The position numbers and the translations under genes are program-made. Of a stretch of 64,000 bases of DNA, positions 47,101 to 56,522 are shown piece after piece. The stretch is taken from NCBI GenBank assembly GCA_021234535.1, contig CM037843.1, positions 7,934,979 to 7,998,978 on the forward strand, written 5' to 3'. The stretch is from Stichopus chloronotus (Eukaryota; Echinodermata; Holothuroidea; Aspidochirotida; Stichopodidae). The notes beneath the pieces were generated by a model that saw only the letters and a list, made by a program, of their open reading frames with translations, was not told the origin of the DNA and made no database searches. Numbering within the stretch: position 1 is the first letter of the stretch; each line of letters opens with the position of its first letter.

Positions 47101-48536
47101 GTCACATAAATGAAAACCCTTTATGCACTCTGCAGTTCCATGGTACTGCATGTGCGTACAAGTCAACTCCTGTCGACAACTTCATTGACTTGCAGCATGC
47201 AAAAACTAAAATGTGGAAGTGACGTGACAAATTCTGAGGTGTTACAAGTCTTATGGGACGATCTGTTGCCTGCAAGTTGACAGAGCACAGGACTCCTATC
47301 AAACAAAGATGATTACACACTTTGACACATCCTTTGATAACATAAATATATGGACAAATAAAAAAAAAATACCTGTGTAAATTAAATGTAAAAAAGAAAC
47401 AAGAAAGTTAGATACAGATGAAGATGGAAATAACTCTCACTCTGTTGCTTGGATTGTATTTTCTTCACTAAATTACTGATCTCCATAAACTCATCCCATT
47501 GCTTTGCTTGAGTGTGTGGGGTTGGCCCTGTTGCAACTGGAGAGAAAAAGCAAAATAAATTCAAACATGGATAATAACAACAGGATTCTATTGCTGTCAT
47601 TATTATGAAACTGCAGAACATCTTAGTTCCAACGGTGTGAATTTGTGAACAAAAAGTGTACAGAAAATGCATAGAGCAAAAATGAACACAATTAATTGCA
47701 TTTCCAAAAAGAAAAGACAAAAGTATTGCGTAGTGATCATTTTGTAACCAGAAGTTGGTGTGGTATTACATGCAACCCCTCAGCTAATCAAATCAAATGA
47801 AAATTAAACCCCAAAGCAATGGGTTATGATATGCACTATAAAAATGATGACAATGATATTACACATACCAATTACAAGGTCAGTCCATGTTTCCTTCTTG
47901 AGGTATTACATATGGTTTTTCCATAGTTATCATGTATTGGCCCCATAATGACCTTTGACCCCCCAAGGAAACCACTAGATTGTGTTTACTCAAGGTAATA
48001 AACCCACATCGTTAAGTCAGCCCAAGCTGAGATATTTGGTGTACAAGGTAATCAGCTTACAAACTCAAATGACCCATGAGAAAGTGACCTCCAATGTTGT
48101 CACCACTTGTGCTCCTTTGTGGTACATCTACATACTATGAATTTTATCAGTCAAAGGTTAGACTTTTCAGATACTGTATTTACAAGGCTTTTGTACTTGA
48201 CCTGTGTCAACAGTGTAATGACCATATAATGTTTACAAATAGGCATCACCTGGAAATGCACACACCTACATACATACATACATATATACACACACACACA
48301 CACTTACATACATAGTACACACATACATACATACATACATACATACATACATACATACATACATACATACATACATACATACATACATACATACATACAT
48401 ACATACATACATACATACATACATACATACATACATACATACCTTCCAAAATCTGATTACAAATTGATAGCATCTCTTTCCTCTCTGCTTTGGCGAGCTC
48501 ATCAGGTGTCTGCTTTCGTCTGTTTCTCTTGCCCAT
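34634..48536 (-). CDS. SETD3: SETD3, actin-histidine N-methyltransferase, complete coding sequence
   Basis: Thirteen exons: 48536-48443, 47527-47441, 46777-46632, 45852-45780, 44947-44837, 43514-43434, 43061-42997, 41603-41545, 40531-40417, 38663-38422, 37140-37052, 35897-35737, 35194-34634. They sum to 1884 bp, 627 residues, all GT-AG and all in phase. SETD3 methylates a histidine of actin (His73 in mammals) in the cytosol. Seen: N-terminal MGKRNRRKQ as in vertebrates; EEGFGLQATDDIK opening the SET domain; RQNQIP at about 248-253; WDMCNHANG at 268-276; IFYGARPN at 305-312. Asn250 and Tyr307 align with human Asn256 and Tyr313, which contact the target His, and Asn272-His273 with the SAM site. 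The RuBisCO-LSMT substrate-binding domain follows, then a 186-codon last exon with an acidic Ser/Glu-rich tail. Human SETD3 is 594 residues, so the length fits. Confidence 0.96.
35737..35897 (-). CDS. SETD3: SETD3 exon 12
   Basis: Encodes QLKNLLIGPQSHELMEKLIK, then NERKVWTFLDVRLRLL; human NEVKLWTFLEDRASLLL. Acceptor TTCATGCAG, donor GTAAGC. Confidence 0.92.
37052..37140 (-). CDS. SETD3: SETD3 exon 11
   Basis: Encodes PSHTFYIQKGIEPISAELWA then FLRVFSMDE; human PISAQLLAFLRVFCMTEEE. Acceptor CTCCCAACAG, donor GTATGC. Confidence 0.93.
37790..38260 (-). repeat. Dispersed GGTCAAAGGTCA repeat, three units
   Basis: In SETD3 intron 10. Three tandem units in minus orientation. The last has TGACCTCAAATGACCTTTGA plus CCT at 38096-38118, a perfect DR4 overlapping a perfect DR1. 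A short CA-rich tail follows. Confidence 0.82.
38422..38663 (-). CDS. SETD3: SETD3 exon 10, end of SET domain
   Basis: Encodes ITTGYNFLKLTSESVAERDF, then GEQLHIFYGARPNAHFLLYS with the catalytic-site Tyr of IFYG, and then GISKNDRLYAMKSQILAML entering the substrate-binding domain. Acceptor TTTTGTCCCAG, donor GTGAGT. Confidence 0.95.
39050..39250. repeat. TGCACTTAATGCAG tandem cluster
   Basis: In SETD3 intron 9. Repeated motifs ATGCACTTAATGCAGTCT and the palindromic GCATTAATGC, unit about 30-45 bp and irregular. A diverged block recurs at 40027-40095. Confidence 0.75.
39483..39645. mobile_element. GTGCATTAA TIR element, copy 1
   Basis: Ends carry TTAATCAAGG.CGGCCCTGTGCATTAA and the opposite ..GGTCCAGCATTGATCAA. 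Interior contains GGATAATGCA and TAGCATTAGCCCCC blocks shared with copies near 43683 and 59204. Diverged; borders are approximate. Confidence 0.5.
40417..40531 (-). CDS. SETD3: SETD3 exon 9, catalytic core
   Basis: Encodes WAVCTIMSRQNQIPDSTGSR and then ALIPKWDMCNHANGT. Contains Asn of RQNQIP (target-His contact) and the NH of CNHANG (SAM binding) by alignment with human SETD3. Acceptor ACTGACAG, donor GTAAGA. Confidence 0.95.
41545..41603 (-). CDS. SETD3: SETD3 exon 8
   Basis: Encodes TNPGASKLPLRDRFSYNSY and a split Arg; human THPHANKLPLKDSFTYEDYR. Donor GTAAGA. Confidence 0.92.
42997..43061 (-). CDS. SETD3: SETD3 exon 7
   Basis: Encodes EALKQHKNIARQYAYFYKLF plus Q; human ARQYAYFYKVIQ. Acceptor GCTTCCACAG, donor GTAAGT. 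Confidence 0.93.
43434..43514 (-). CDS. SETD3: SETD3 exon 6
   Basis: Encodes DFLPRHYSMPLYFTAEELQA then LKGSHTY; human TLPSEYDTPLYF. The acceptor is the distal TTTCTCGCAG; a nearer AG at 43493 (CATTACAG) would break the reading frame. Donor GTAAAC. Confidence 0.9.
43683..43845. mobile_element. GTGCATTAA TIR element, copy 2
   Basis: In SETD3 intron 5. Starts GTTAATCAATGCTGGATGGTGC and contains GGGGGTTAATGCAC, ATAGCATTAACCCCTGGTCA and GATTAACCCCTG. Borders approximate. Confidence 0.5.
43960..44430 (-). repeat. Dispersed GGTCAAAGGTCA repeat with CA tract
   Basis: In SETD3 intron 5. Two or three minus-orientation units with ATGATAGGGATCATCTACTC; a DR4 (TGACCTTAAATGACCT) lies at 44252-44267. It ends in an ACACAC tract and CCTTTGGCAAGGAATC. 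Confidence 0.82.
44837..44947 (-). CDS. SETD3: SETD3 exon 5
   Basis: Encodes GPLVKSDRILSTMPHVALAL and then DQSFWKPYI; human LGPLYSQDRIL and NSFWQPYI. Acceptor CACTGCAG, donor GTGAGA. Confidence 0.93.
45780..45852 (-). CDS. SETD3: SETD3 exon 4
   Basis: Encodes ADEIFLCIPRKVMITDENVK and then ASQL plus a split Gly; human AEELFLWVPRKLLMT. Acceptor ACCCAACAG, donor GTGAGT. Confidence 0.93.
46632..46777 (-). CDS. SETD3: SETD3 exon 3, SET domain start
   Basis: Encodes ETLFTTKRSEHIDAFTAWLK and then EEGFGLQATDDIK, the human EEGFGLRATRDIK segment. The donor is GTATAT, a non-optimal but GT donor. Confidence 0.93.
47441..47527 (-). CDS. SETD3: SETD3 exon 2
   Basis: Encodes GPTPHTQAKQWDEFMEISNL then VKKIQSKQQ, matching human KEWEEYVQIR.LVEKIRKKQ. 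Acceptor TTGCAACAG, donor GTGAGA. Confidence 0.9.
47870..48321 (-). repeat. Dispersed GGTCAAAGGTCA repeat ending in CA tract
   Basis: In SETD3 intron 1. Contains TGACCTTTGACCC at 47949-47961, a DR1 on the minus strand. The CA-rich end abuts the tetranucleotide array. Confidence 0.75.
48322..48442 (-). repeat. (GTAT)n array starting at SETD3 intron 1 donor
   Basis: About 30 uninterrupted ACAT units on the plus strand, GTAT on the coding strand. The first GTATGT is the splice donor of coding exon 1, and every following unit is another potential GTATGT donor. Confidence 0.97.
48443..48536 (-). CDS. SETD3: SETD3 exon 1 (start codon)
   Basis: Start chosen at the ATG giving MGKRNRRKQTPDELAKAERK; MGK plus basic residues is conserved in SETD3. 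It ends QILE plus a split Gly. The donor GTATGT is the first unit of a long (GTAT)n array. Confidence 0.9.
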
Positions 48537-49799
48537 GATGGCTTGAGGAGCTTCTTCTCACCTCTTTATTTTGAATATTCTGTACCTGATGAATGTAGTT
48601 TTGTCAGTTTTTTCTATGGAATGTATAAAGTAAAATATTTTCATCCAAAATGCTCGACTGCTTGCTCACAATTTACAATAACCCTCTGTCCTGTAAAAAA
48701 ATTCAAAGTGTACCGTGGCAAAAACATGCAATTTTGCACAGCACATGGAATTAATTACCAAATTCTATTTTGTGTGTAAAATATGGAAGGATCACACAAC
48801 ATTTACTGTCAATGGTAGCTGAATTGACTTAATACTGCACCAAGCTAAGCAATGACAAGAAACAAGAACTTTAGCTGATGTCTGTTTTTATGGTACTTCA
48901 GTTCCAATTACGTGTCCAACTGTCCATTGAAACTGTGCTTAAAACAACTCTTTTATACCTTGCTTTTTTCCAAGTATGACAGAGTTTCACATGCAAAAGT
49001 TTGCTGGAAGTGAAACTACTGGAATGTACTTACTTGCACGATCTGAACAATGTCAATCTAAATAAGGAATCACTGGTGGCCATCTCAGACTCTCAACACA
49101 AAGAACTGCTTGTGCTTAAAACAATAAAGGTTCCACAACTTCCATTTAAACACCTTGTTTTGTTCTCAATGTGGCACAGTTTCACAATAAAAAAGAAAAA
49201 AAAAATTATTAGAGAGAGGCAATTACTCAAACTGCCATGTAACAGGAACAAACTTAATAAAGAAACACTGCTGACCATCTCTATAGAATCTCACACACAC
49301 TCTTATTGAATGCATGAAACCAATGTTTCACACACACAGGAAGTGTAATTTACCACGTTCATTACCCTAGGCTGGCCACTACAATGTACAGTATGGCTTG
49401 TAATTATGTCGGTGAAATTAGCTGAGACAAAGTTATCACAGGTCCTCAAGAACATGATTTGCGAGCACTGATTCAGTATTTCTCACTCAGGGTAGGTATA
49501 CAGTGATCCCCAGAAAAATGTTGGCCAACTATGGGAGGGACCCCTGACTTGAATCTAAGAGCCAATGAAAACAACAGGCAGGACCGTAGCTAGGATCACA
49601 TCTTTAGGGGGGTGAGAAGGTAAAAAATTCCTACTAGCTAGGTGTTTTTTCCAACTAAGTGACAACCCCATCCTGATAGTTTTGGAAACTAGCAATACCT
49701 TCTCAGGAGGAGGTGTAAAGAATTGACAGGTATAGTCTTCATTAAAAAGACATTATCAGGCTTGGCAAAAAAAGAAAAAAAAAGTTGGGGAAGGGAGGG

Positions 49800-50730
49800 G
49801 CTGACTAATGGCAGGACTATCTAAGCAGAGTGACACCATCGGCTGGCAAGGAGCGTACAAGAAAAATCTGGGTTTTCAAAATCCCCAGATGACAGCAAAT
49901 GGCACTTGCAGAGTGTACTTGAGCTGCATGTACCCAGCCTTGAAATATGGATATCATGTCTGCAACTCCTTAATACATGTGAAAAGAAGAATCAATCTAT
50001 GAAAAATGATACTACATATCAGATGGGTTGAGATGATACAAGAATCGTAATGAAGTACATCCTCTTCCATCTTTTGCTTTGAGTACTTAGCAAATATTTT
50101 GTGACTGAACACATACTGTATGCATCCAGAATTTTGTTTTCATTGGGAGGGAGGGGGAACAGAGACTACTTGTCTGAATTATTTGTTACTAACTAGTGGG
50201 ATCACTACCTGAGCATGGCGCTAACTTTGATTGGCGTGAAGTGTACAAGAAAATTTTGGCTTTTCAAAGCTGCTAGATGGCAGGAAATGGCACTTCCCAG
50301 GTGTATTTGAGCTGAATAAACCCAGCCTTGAAATTAAGGTACCAGGTCTGCACTTCCTCAACTCATGCATGTAAAAAGGAAAATCAATCTATTAAAAGTG
50401 GCAGTAGATACATATCATGTTTTTTGATGTGATACAAGAATCATAATGAATTGAGCAACCTATTCTTCCAGTTTTTCCTTTGAGCACTTTACAATTACAT
50501 TTTTGTGGAACACACTGGCACACCAGCACCTAGAAATTGGGAGGGGGGATGTTTGCCCTAATTACGTTTGTTACTAGCTATCAGAGATATTACCTGATCA
50601 GAGCACCATCATTGGTTGGCACAGAATGTACAAGAAAATTCTGGCTTTTCAAAACCTCCAGATTTCAAGAAGCAGTACTTCCCATGTACATTTGTTTCTC
50701 AGTCAACCATAAAAACATTCTATGAGTAAA
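49800..50730. repeat. Tandem array, unit about 380 bp
   Basis: Three units starting near 49803, 50190 and 50566 share GTACAAGAAAA.T.TGGCTTTTCAAA, CCAGAT..CA.GAAATGGCACTT and AAATCAATCTAT.AAAA. Diverged single copies occur near 57232, 57960 and 61195, so the unit is also dispersed. Confidence 0.8.
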
Positions 50731-50839
50731 TCGTATTATTTGGATTGCTACTTTCTAGAGTATTCACGCTACTGTCATTTCCAGAGAAGCTAATATAACA
50801 GTTTTCACTTTCTAACAATAACGGGTCTTTTTTTTTTTG

Positions 50840-51480
50840 AGAAATTTTCAATTACCAGGTAACCAAGCACCAGATCTAATGCAGTATTTTGCATTTATTG
50901 CAATCACTTTTTCCCCAGAATTCGTAGTTCAAATTAACTTATTCCAATAATTTTTACTCTCTGACAATTAATTTTTTATTAGTTTGCTACAACTGTAGAT
51001 GATTGCATAACAAATTGTAATGCTAATTCTTGTACCAATAAGTTTGTAAATGATGGCCAGCTTGATGAGAGAAAAGCGTCACCCAATATAGTGTTTTGAT
51101 AGGTAGGGAAAGCATGAGGTGAGTGAAGGCTGGCATGGGAGAGGGTTGTTGGGGGAGGTGTCCCCCATCAGCTTTTTGAAAATTATTTCAACTGCTAAGT
51201 GAACTTAGATGCAATCTAGTGCAATATTTCTTTCGAAGTCATAACATGTGCAAGACTGAGATATGAAAAGTTCCAACTGGTGCACACTCTTCAAATATCA
51301 TCCCACTTAGACCGAAATGTGAGAAATTCCAACTGGTATTTCAGATTTATTGAGTAATTTTTCAATTACCAGGTAACCTTAAACACAATTAGGTGCAATA
51401 TTTGGCATATTTCTATGCCAAATAAAATGTGCTAGGCTGAGAAATAAAAAATTCCAACTGGTATTTCTGATTTTCCGACT
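50840..51480. repeat. Diverged tandem units
   Basis: TTTTCAATTACCAGGTAACC recurs near 50845 and 51358, and AAATTCCAACTGGTATTTC recurs near 51328 and 51449 with further diverged copies between. Unit length is irregular. Confidence 0.6.
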
Positions 51481-52420
51481 ATAATCAGTCTGACAAATTT
51501 TGAAGGGTTGACTCCACATCCACCCAGTGAGAAAAGGACAGGAATTCAACACATTTTTGCAAAAAGTTTCATACGTACGAACACATGACAATAGACTCAG
51601 ATTCCAATTTCAACTTTGCACTCACACGTCCAGATCAAAGACACACCCCTCAAACGGCCCTCCATAACTTTATATCTCGACTGTGACACTGTACAGTAAT
51701 CAAGTGATACATGGAATTTGAATGCTACAATCAGGCTAGACATTGTGTTATGTCTCTAAGTGAAATTACTACTAGCTTGAATACATGGGCCCTGTTCAGA
51801 TTTCAGAGTAACTGCTGAATAGCCTGGTCATTTTTTTATTTGGGGTGGAGGTCTCAGTCGCTGTCCCAATGGCTTATCATAAAAGAAAAGTTTTCAGCTT
51901 TACACCATTTTGAGAACAATTCTACATACATCAGAAGGGGTTTTGAGAATATCTTCAAGTCCACTGACATTATAGTCGGTGGTGGAATCGTGATTCGTTC
52001 GATAGGTTTATTGGTTACTCTAAATGACGTAATTCCTGTAGGAATAACCCTTCCAAAGGAGTGTTATTTTCGTGAATGGAGTGGAGTCACAGTTGAAGTC
52101 CTTGGTAGTCGTTCAAGTGATTGTGATGTCACAGTGAATGATTCAATACTTCAATTACTCTTTCTATTACTAACTAGTTGACCGTGACCATGCCTCCAGG
52201 GTCTCAGTGGTAAAGGATTTGGGGCAGTGTATTTTGCAGTTGTACCCAGATTCCAGTTTCTTAGGTCCAATGTCTCATCACCTGTGAATTCTTGCTTTGT
52301 AGCTCAAGTTAATATGACTAGGCCTAGCCTAGGGCCTAGCTATGCTAAAACTAAGTGGAAGACGAGTGAGTTTCAACTGAAATCAACAGTTTCTGAAGCA
52401 AGCAATTAAGATGGGGGCAT

Positions 52421-53268
52421 CCCACGAGACCAAAGGTTCACAAGACTGAAAATCAAACAGAGTTCACAAGACCGAATATTCGTGAGACCAAAAATTAAAG
52501 AGGGTTCACAAGACCGAAGGATCGGTTTGACAAAGTTTACTTTAGTTTTCTTCCTGAAAATGAGTTTAATTAGTGTTTAATGCTTAGCTCTCAATAAAAC
52601 TCTTTAATATTGCTTTTGTTCAGGTAAACTAAAGATGCATGAAATCAAGGTTTATCATAAAAGTTTGCCAAAGGAAATAAAGTAATGTTTGTCCATACCT
52701 ACAGCACAGGCGGTCCTAGGGTTAAGTATACACTATTACCTACACCTATATATATAGCTGTAGGTAATAGTGTATACTTAACGCTAGGACCGCCTGTGAC
52801 CTACAGTAGATGACTACACATCAAGGTGAGCACTCTGCGAGGATAGATATTTAAAATCTCCTATCATATCACCCCTTCTCCATGAAATCTGGTGTAAGGC
52901 AGGGGGTTATCACTATGCCCAAGCAAAGGTGAAACGAGATTTCTATTCATATGGCTGTTTAAAATTTCAGTGATCTTTTATCCAACAAATCACATGATAG
53001 TGAAGTTAACAATCTGCAATTACAAGAAACAGCATCTTTGATACATTTTGAGAGTGTTCAAGTAAAAGATAAAAGAAGGATATCTATACCATCCTCATCC
53101 CAATAAATATTTTCCAAAATACCTGTACGCAGGTTTATGACACAGTATTAAAGTTGGCGTCTCTCAGGTGTTGGTGTCCCTCAGATGTAACCTCAGTCTA
53201 GGCTTATAAAGACTCGTGGACCTTTGGTCTCGTGGATATTCCGTCTTGTGAACCTTTGGTCTCGTGGG
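52421..53268. mobile_element. TIR element of 848 bp
   Basis: Perfect 26-bp inverted ends, beginning CCCACGAGACCAAAGG, at 52421-52446 and 53243-53268. A second imperfect copy of the end motif lies just inside at 53211-53237. No target duplication and no coding frame were seen. A foldback element is nested within. Confidence 0.82.
52705..52798. mobile_element. Foldback MITE with perfect 8-bp TSD
   Basis: Two 40-bp arms with one mismatch, starting CACAGGCGGTCCTAG, around a 14-bp AT-rich loop. Flanked by identical 8-bp repeats ACCTACAG at 52697-52704 and 52799-52806. The whole 94 bp would fold into one hairpin. The 8-bp duplication suggests hAT-type mobilisation. Confidence 0.9.
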
Positions 53269-53930
53269 CTGAATTCATTAACGGCCTAGCCTGCAGTACA
53301 TGGCAAGTTTGGCTTAGGCAAGACGCCTAAGGTAGGCTGAAAAACCCAACTGAATATTAATATCAGACCTACGCATAGTCGATTAAATTAAGTTACATAC
53401 AGTACAAACCTCAATCACTGACATTGGTGGTAGACTGTAGAGAGTTTACACTACAGCCTAACTAAAGTTAGGACTAGCCTAGACCTATACAGTAATAATA
53501 TGGGATTATGGCTAGCTCTGCGAGTAACATTATTAGCAATATTAGGCCTACATCATTACATGCCATTGATGCCAAATTTACGTGAGAAGAATAAGTCTGT
53601 TTTAGTTACCAGGTGATTTCAGGAGAGGGACCGGAACAAACTTTAGTCTACATGCACAGTTAGTCACTGCCGTATGTATGTGCAGAGTTTAGGAATAACA
53701 ACATAAGACAGTGTCTGATCATCTTGAAACAGTGAAAGTTAACACTATCAGTAACACTGTCAGTGTCGCTAATAATACAGTTAGGCCTACTGGTACACTG
53801 TGGTAGGTGTGCGGGAGAAGGCACAGTCTAAAACTTACATTTACAAATAGAAGCAACCTGTTCGTTATGACTGCTACTGTAGAAAACCTTCATACAGTTT
53901 GCTGCCACTAGCACTGCATGCTAAGCTTAC

Positions 53931-54020
53931 CCTGAACACCGAATGTAAACGCCTCGTCAACCAGCTCACAGAAGAGTCACTTCTCCTCGCGCCTTTGTAC
54001 GGAGCGCCAAATGTGCATTC
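53931..54020 (-). promoter_or_regulatory. CpG-rich patch, candidate 5' noncoding exon of SETD3
   Basis: About eight CpG in 70 bp, far above the surroundings. On the minus strand it ends at a strong donor, TTCAGG then GTAAGC (53930-53925), pointing toward SETD3. A possible acceptor, CATTCATCAG, lies about 50 bp before the SETD3 ATG. Entirely inference from composition and splice consensus. Confidence 0.3.
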
Positions 54021-54047
54021 CCAGTTGGAAACATTCTCCTGAAAAAC

Positions 54048-54311
54048 TCAAATATCCGTATGTTGCAGGCTTTCAAATTCCTATCTGGTAGAAATTCTCT
54101 ATCTAATTGTGATTACTCAGAGGTTTGTCCTTATTCCCGTGTTCGTGGCCATTGTAAGAAGCTGGTGAAATGCTTCTCTGGGCTTGATGTGAGAATGTTT
54201 AGAGTAGTGAATGAGTGGAAAAATCTGCCTGGATGCATTGTAAATTCCACTTCAGTAAATTGTTTCAAGGGAAACATTGATAAGTTTTATTGTGACTGTG
54301 GCAAAAGCTGA
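54048..54311 (+). mobile_element. Non-LTR retrotransposon 3' coding fragment
   Basis: An open frame ends with RVRGHCKKLVK, FRVVNEWKNLPGCIVN and SVNCFKGNIDKFYCDCG before TGA. This follows the C-terminal pattern of many non-LTR reverse transcriptases (RGH..KL, R...WN.LP..VV, SVN.FK..LD). The rest of ORF2 is missing, the usual 5' truncation of LINE copies. Confidence 0.75.
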
Positions 54312-54851
54312 TTATGCTGGGCTTTGCTGGGTATAAGTTTGGCTCGGTTTTTTTTTTGGGGGGGGGGGGCTGGAATACAGGGCATCTTATGGGGCTTTTA
54401 CCCTCCTTTGTCATGTTATGTTAACTGTAAAACAAATGTCTCGTACAACAGAGATAAAAATTGATCTTAAAGGCTGTAATGCATCACCCCAGACAGTTTC
54501 AATTCTCCCAACCACCTACCTCTAGTCCCTCCCTCAGCCTGTCTTACATTCCCCCACATGTGTAATCAAAACAATGGATCCCTGTGTATGCTGTGTAATA
54601 CGAGCTGCTCTGCATCTTTCGAATTTGCTGGCAATCTAAGAGTACTGTAGTGTAACTTAGAACCAGTTGAGAATTTTCCTTTCAGGGAGGTAAAAATATA
54701 GCTTAGGGTGATGCAATACAGCCTTTAAGAACATTAATTTTCAAGGGTTTGTAATGCAACAGGAGGGGGGGGGGGGGGGAACTGAGCCTCGCGTAACAAC
54801 TGTGCGATGTATTGAGCTAATGATAAATCTGTTCATGAGTTACTTTTCAAA

Positions 54852-55052
54852 CTATACTGTCCAAAATTTGTTCGGACCAAGGAGGATCTTTGTTGCCTTA
54901 TCGGCAAATGTCCATTGGAGAATCTCCGGTAGTTCAACGAATGTCCTCTGATGGTTAAGAAACTGAAATCCCTCAAGCAAGTTTTTGTCCAGCCTCCGAT
55001 AGCCCTCTGTTCTCTTTAGGTCACTGGTGGTCCGCTGGACTGCATGGCATCC
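54852..55052 (-). other. Unassigned exon-like frame
   Basis: After a strong acceptor (T-rich tract then CAG at 55055-55053) a frame of 66 codons reads GCHAVQRTTSDLKRTEGYRR, then FVELPEILQWTFADKATKIL, and ends in TAG. CpG-containing codons are frequent. I do not recognise the product; it could be a last exon of an unseen minus-strand gene, which would have to start further right, or a decayed element. Confidence 0.25.
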
Positions 55053-55368
55053 CTGAAAAAAAAACAACAACAACTTGAAGCTTGCAATGCCCAGCTGCAT
55101 TGATCATTCACTCAAGTAAGCATTGTATGTCGTATTACTTGATAAATCAAAATTTTATTCCAATCACTTGAAAATAGTGTCCATGTATGGGGGCTTCAGT
55201 GCAAAATTCCTTCGTATACCATCTAAACCCTGAATTAATTGCAGTACAAAGGGTACTTCTGCCTGTGCATCTTGGAACAGTTTCCTCATATCATTGAAAA
55301 CCAACCTGAGTGGTGCATGATGTGTGGTGACTTCATTTTAATCCCTGGAAATATTACATTTAATTCCC

Positions 55369-55613
55369 ATACATACATACATACATACATACATACATAC
55401 ATACATACATACATACATACATACATACATACATACATACATACATACATACATACATACATACATACATACATACATACATACATACATACATACATAC
55501 ATACATACATACATACATACATACATACATACATACATACATACATACATACATACATACATACATACATACATACATACATACATACATACATACATAC
55601 ATACATACATACA
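55369..55613. repeat. (ACAT)n array
   Basis: About 61 uninterrupted ACAT units, 244 bp, the longest microsatellite in the window. Confidence 0.98.
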
Positions 55614-56329
55614 GGCTTAAAGATCGCGAACTTTAGTACCTGATGGCGCAAACATGCTGATCTCACATGCGAATCCAAGATTTGGCAGAAGAGGGGGGGG
55701 GGGCAGGGCAGATTGGTGGCTGATTGCTGTACTTGGAAGGGGTCAAAGGTGTCTCCCATTAAAAAACCTGTGCTAACATAGGGTGGGCTAGATGCAAAAT
55801 TCTGTGGTGCCAGATTTGATGGTAGATTTGAATTAAACATATCTTCAGGAATTCCTCTTTTATTTGTTCTTGCTGGGTGAAATATTCATTCTTACACCTT
55901 TGTGTGAACCATGTGTAAAATACATATAAATATAAAGTAAAGTAAATATATATTTATATTTATTTATATATATATTTATGTATATTTATATATATATGTG
56001 CAACATTTTCCGTGGGGGTGCGTGCCCCTCCCCCACCCCCTCCGTAGCTACAGCCACTGCTGTGAGGGGCCATTTTTTAGCGTCACTTTAGTTGAGCAAA
56101 AAAGGATAGAGAGAGACAATATTAAATCCCACTCAAGGTAGCTTGAAAAAAATACAAATCGAGTCTTACATGTACAGTTCGCTTCGTACATCCTGCAGCC
56201 AGGCTCACTTACCCTGTAATCAATGGCTCCATGTATGCTGGTATGCAAAAGCAAATGATAAGGGTGTTTACATCCGTACTAGCTGGTAATCAAGATTGCA
56301 AACTTGGTGAACTGCCTATGACGTGGGGA

Positions 56330-56522
56330 AAATCCCGGAAGCGCTGTGCACATGGTGATATGTGGGTGTAGTGTCATTCAAAACAGTGGCGACTGTGCGG
56401 ATATAATGGACAAACTTAGACGCACAGAGGTTGCCCGAACAAACTCTAAGTACGTAGCAGGGGAAAGCTATCGTGCACACGCTGCAACTTCAAGGAAGTG
56501 CAAGGGAGAGAAAAAAAAGTGA
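56330..56522 (+). promoter_or_regulatory. Promoter-like patch with short ORF
   Basis: CpG-enriched sequence with an ETS-type site (CCGGAAGCG near 56335) and TGACGT near 56319, followed by an ATG at 56406 and a 38-codon frame beginning MDKLRRTEVARTNSKYVAGE. A GTACGT donor within the frame could splice it to unseen exons to the right. Not recognised. Confidence 0.22.

Noticed and set aside
55286..55840. Long minus-strand frames reading Met-Tyr-Val-Cys repeats, also at 48246-48536
   Set aside because: Products of (ACAT)n microsatellites. Only the first 94 bp of the 48 kb frame are coding, as SETD3 exon 1.
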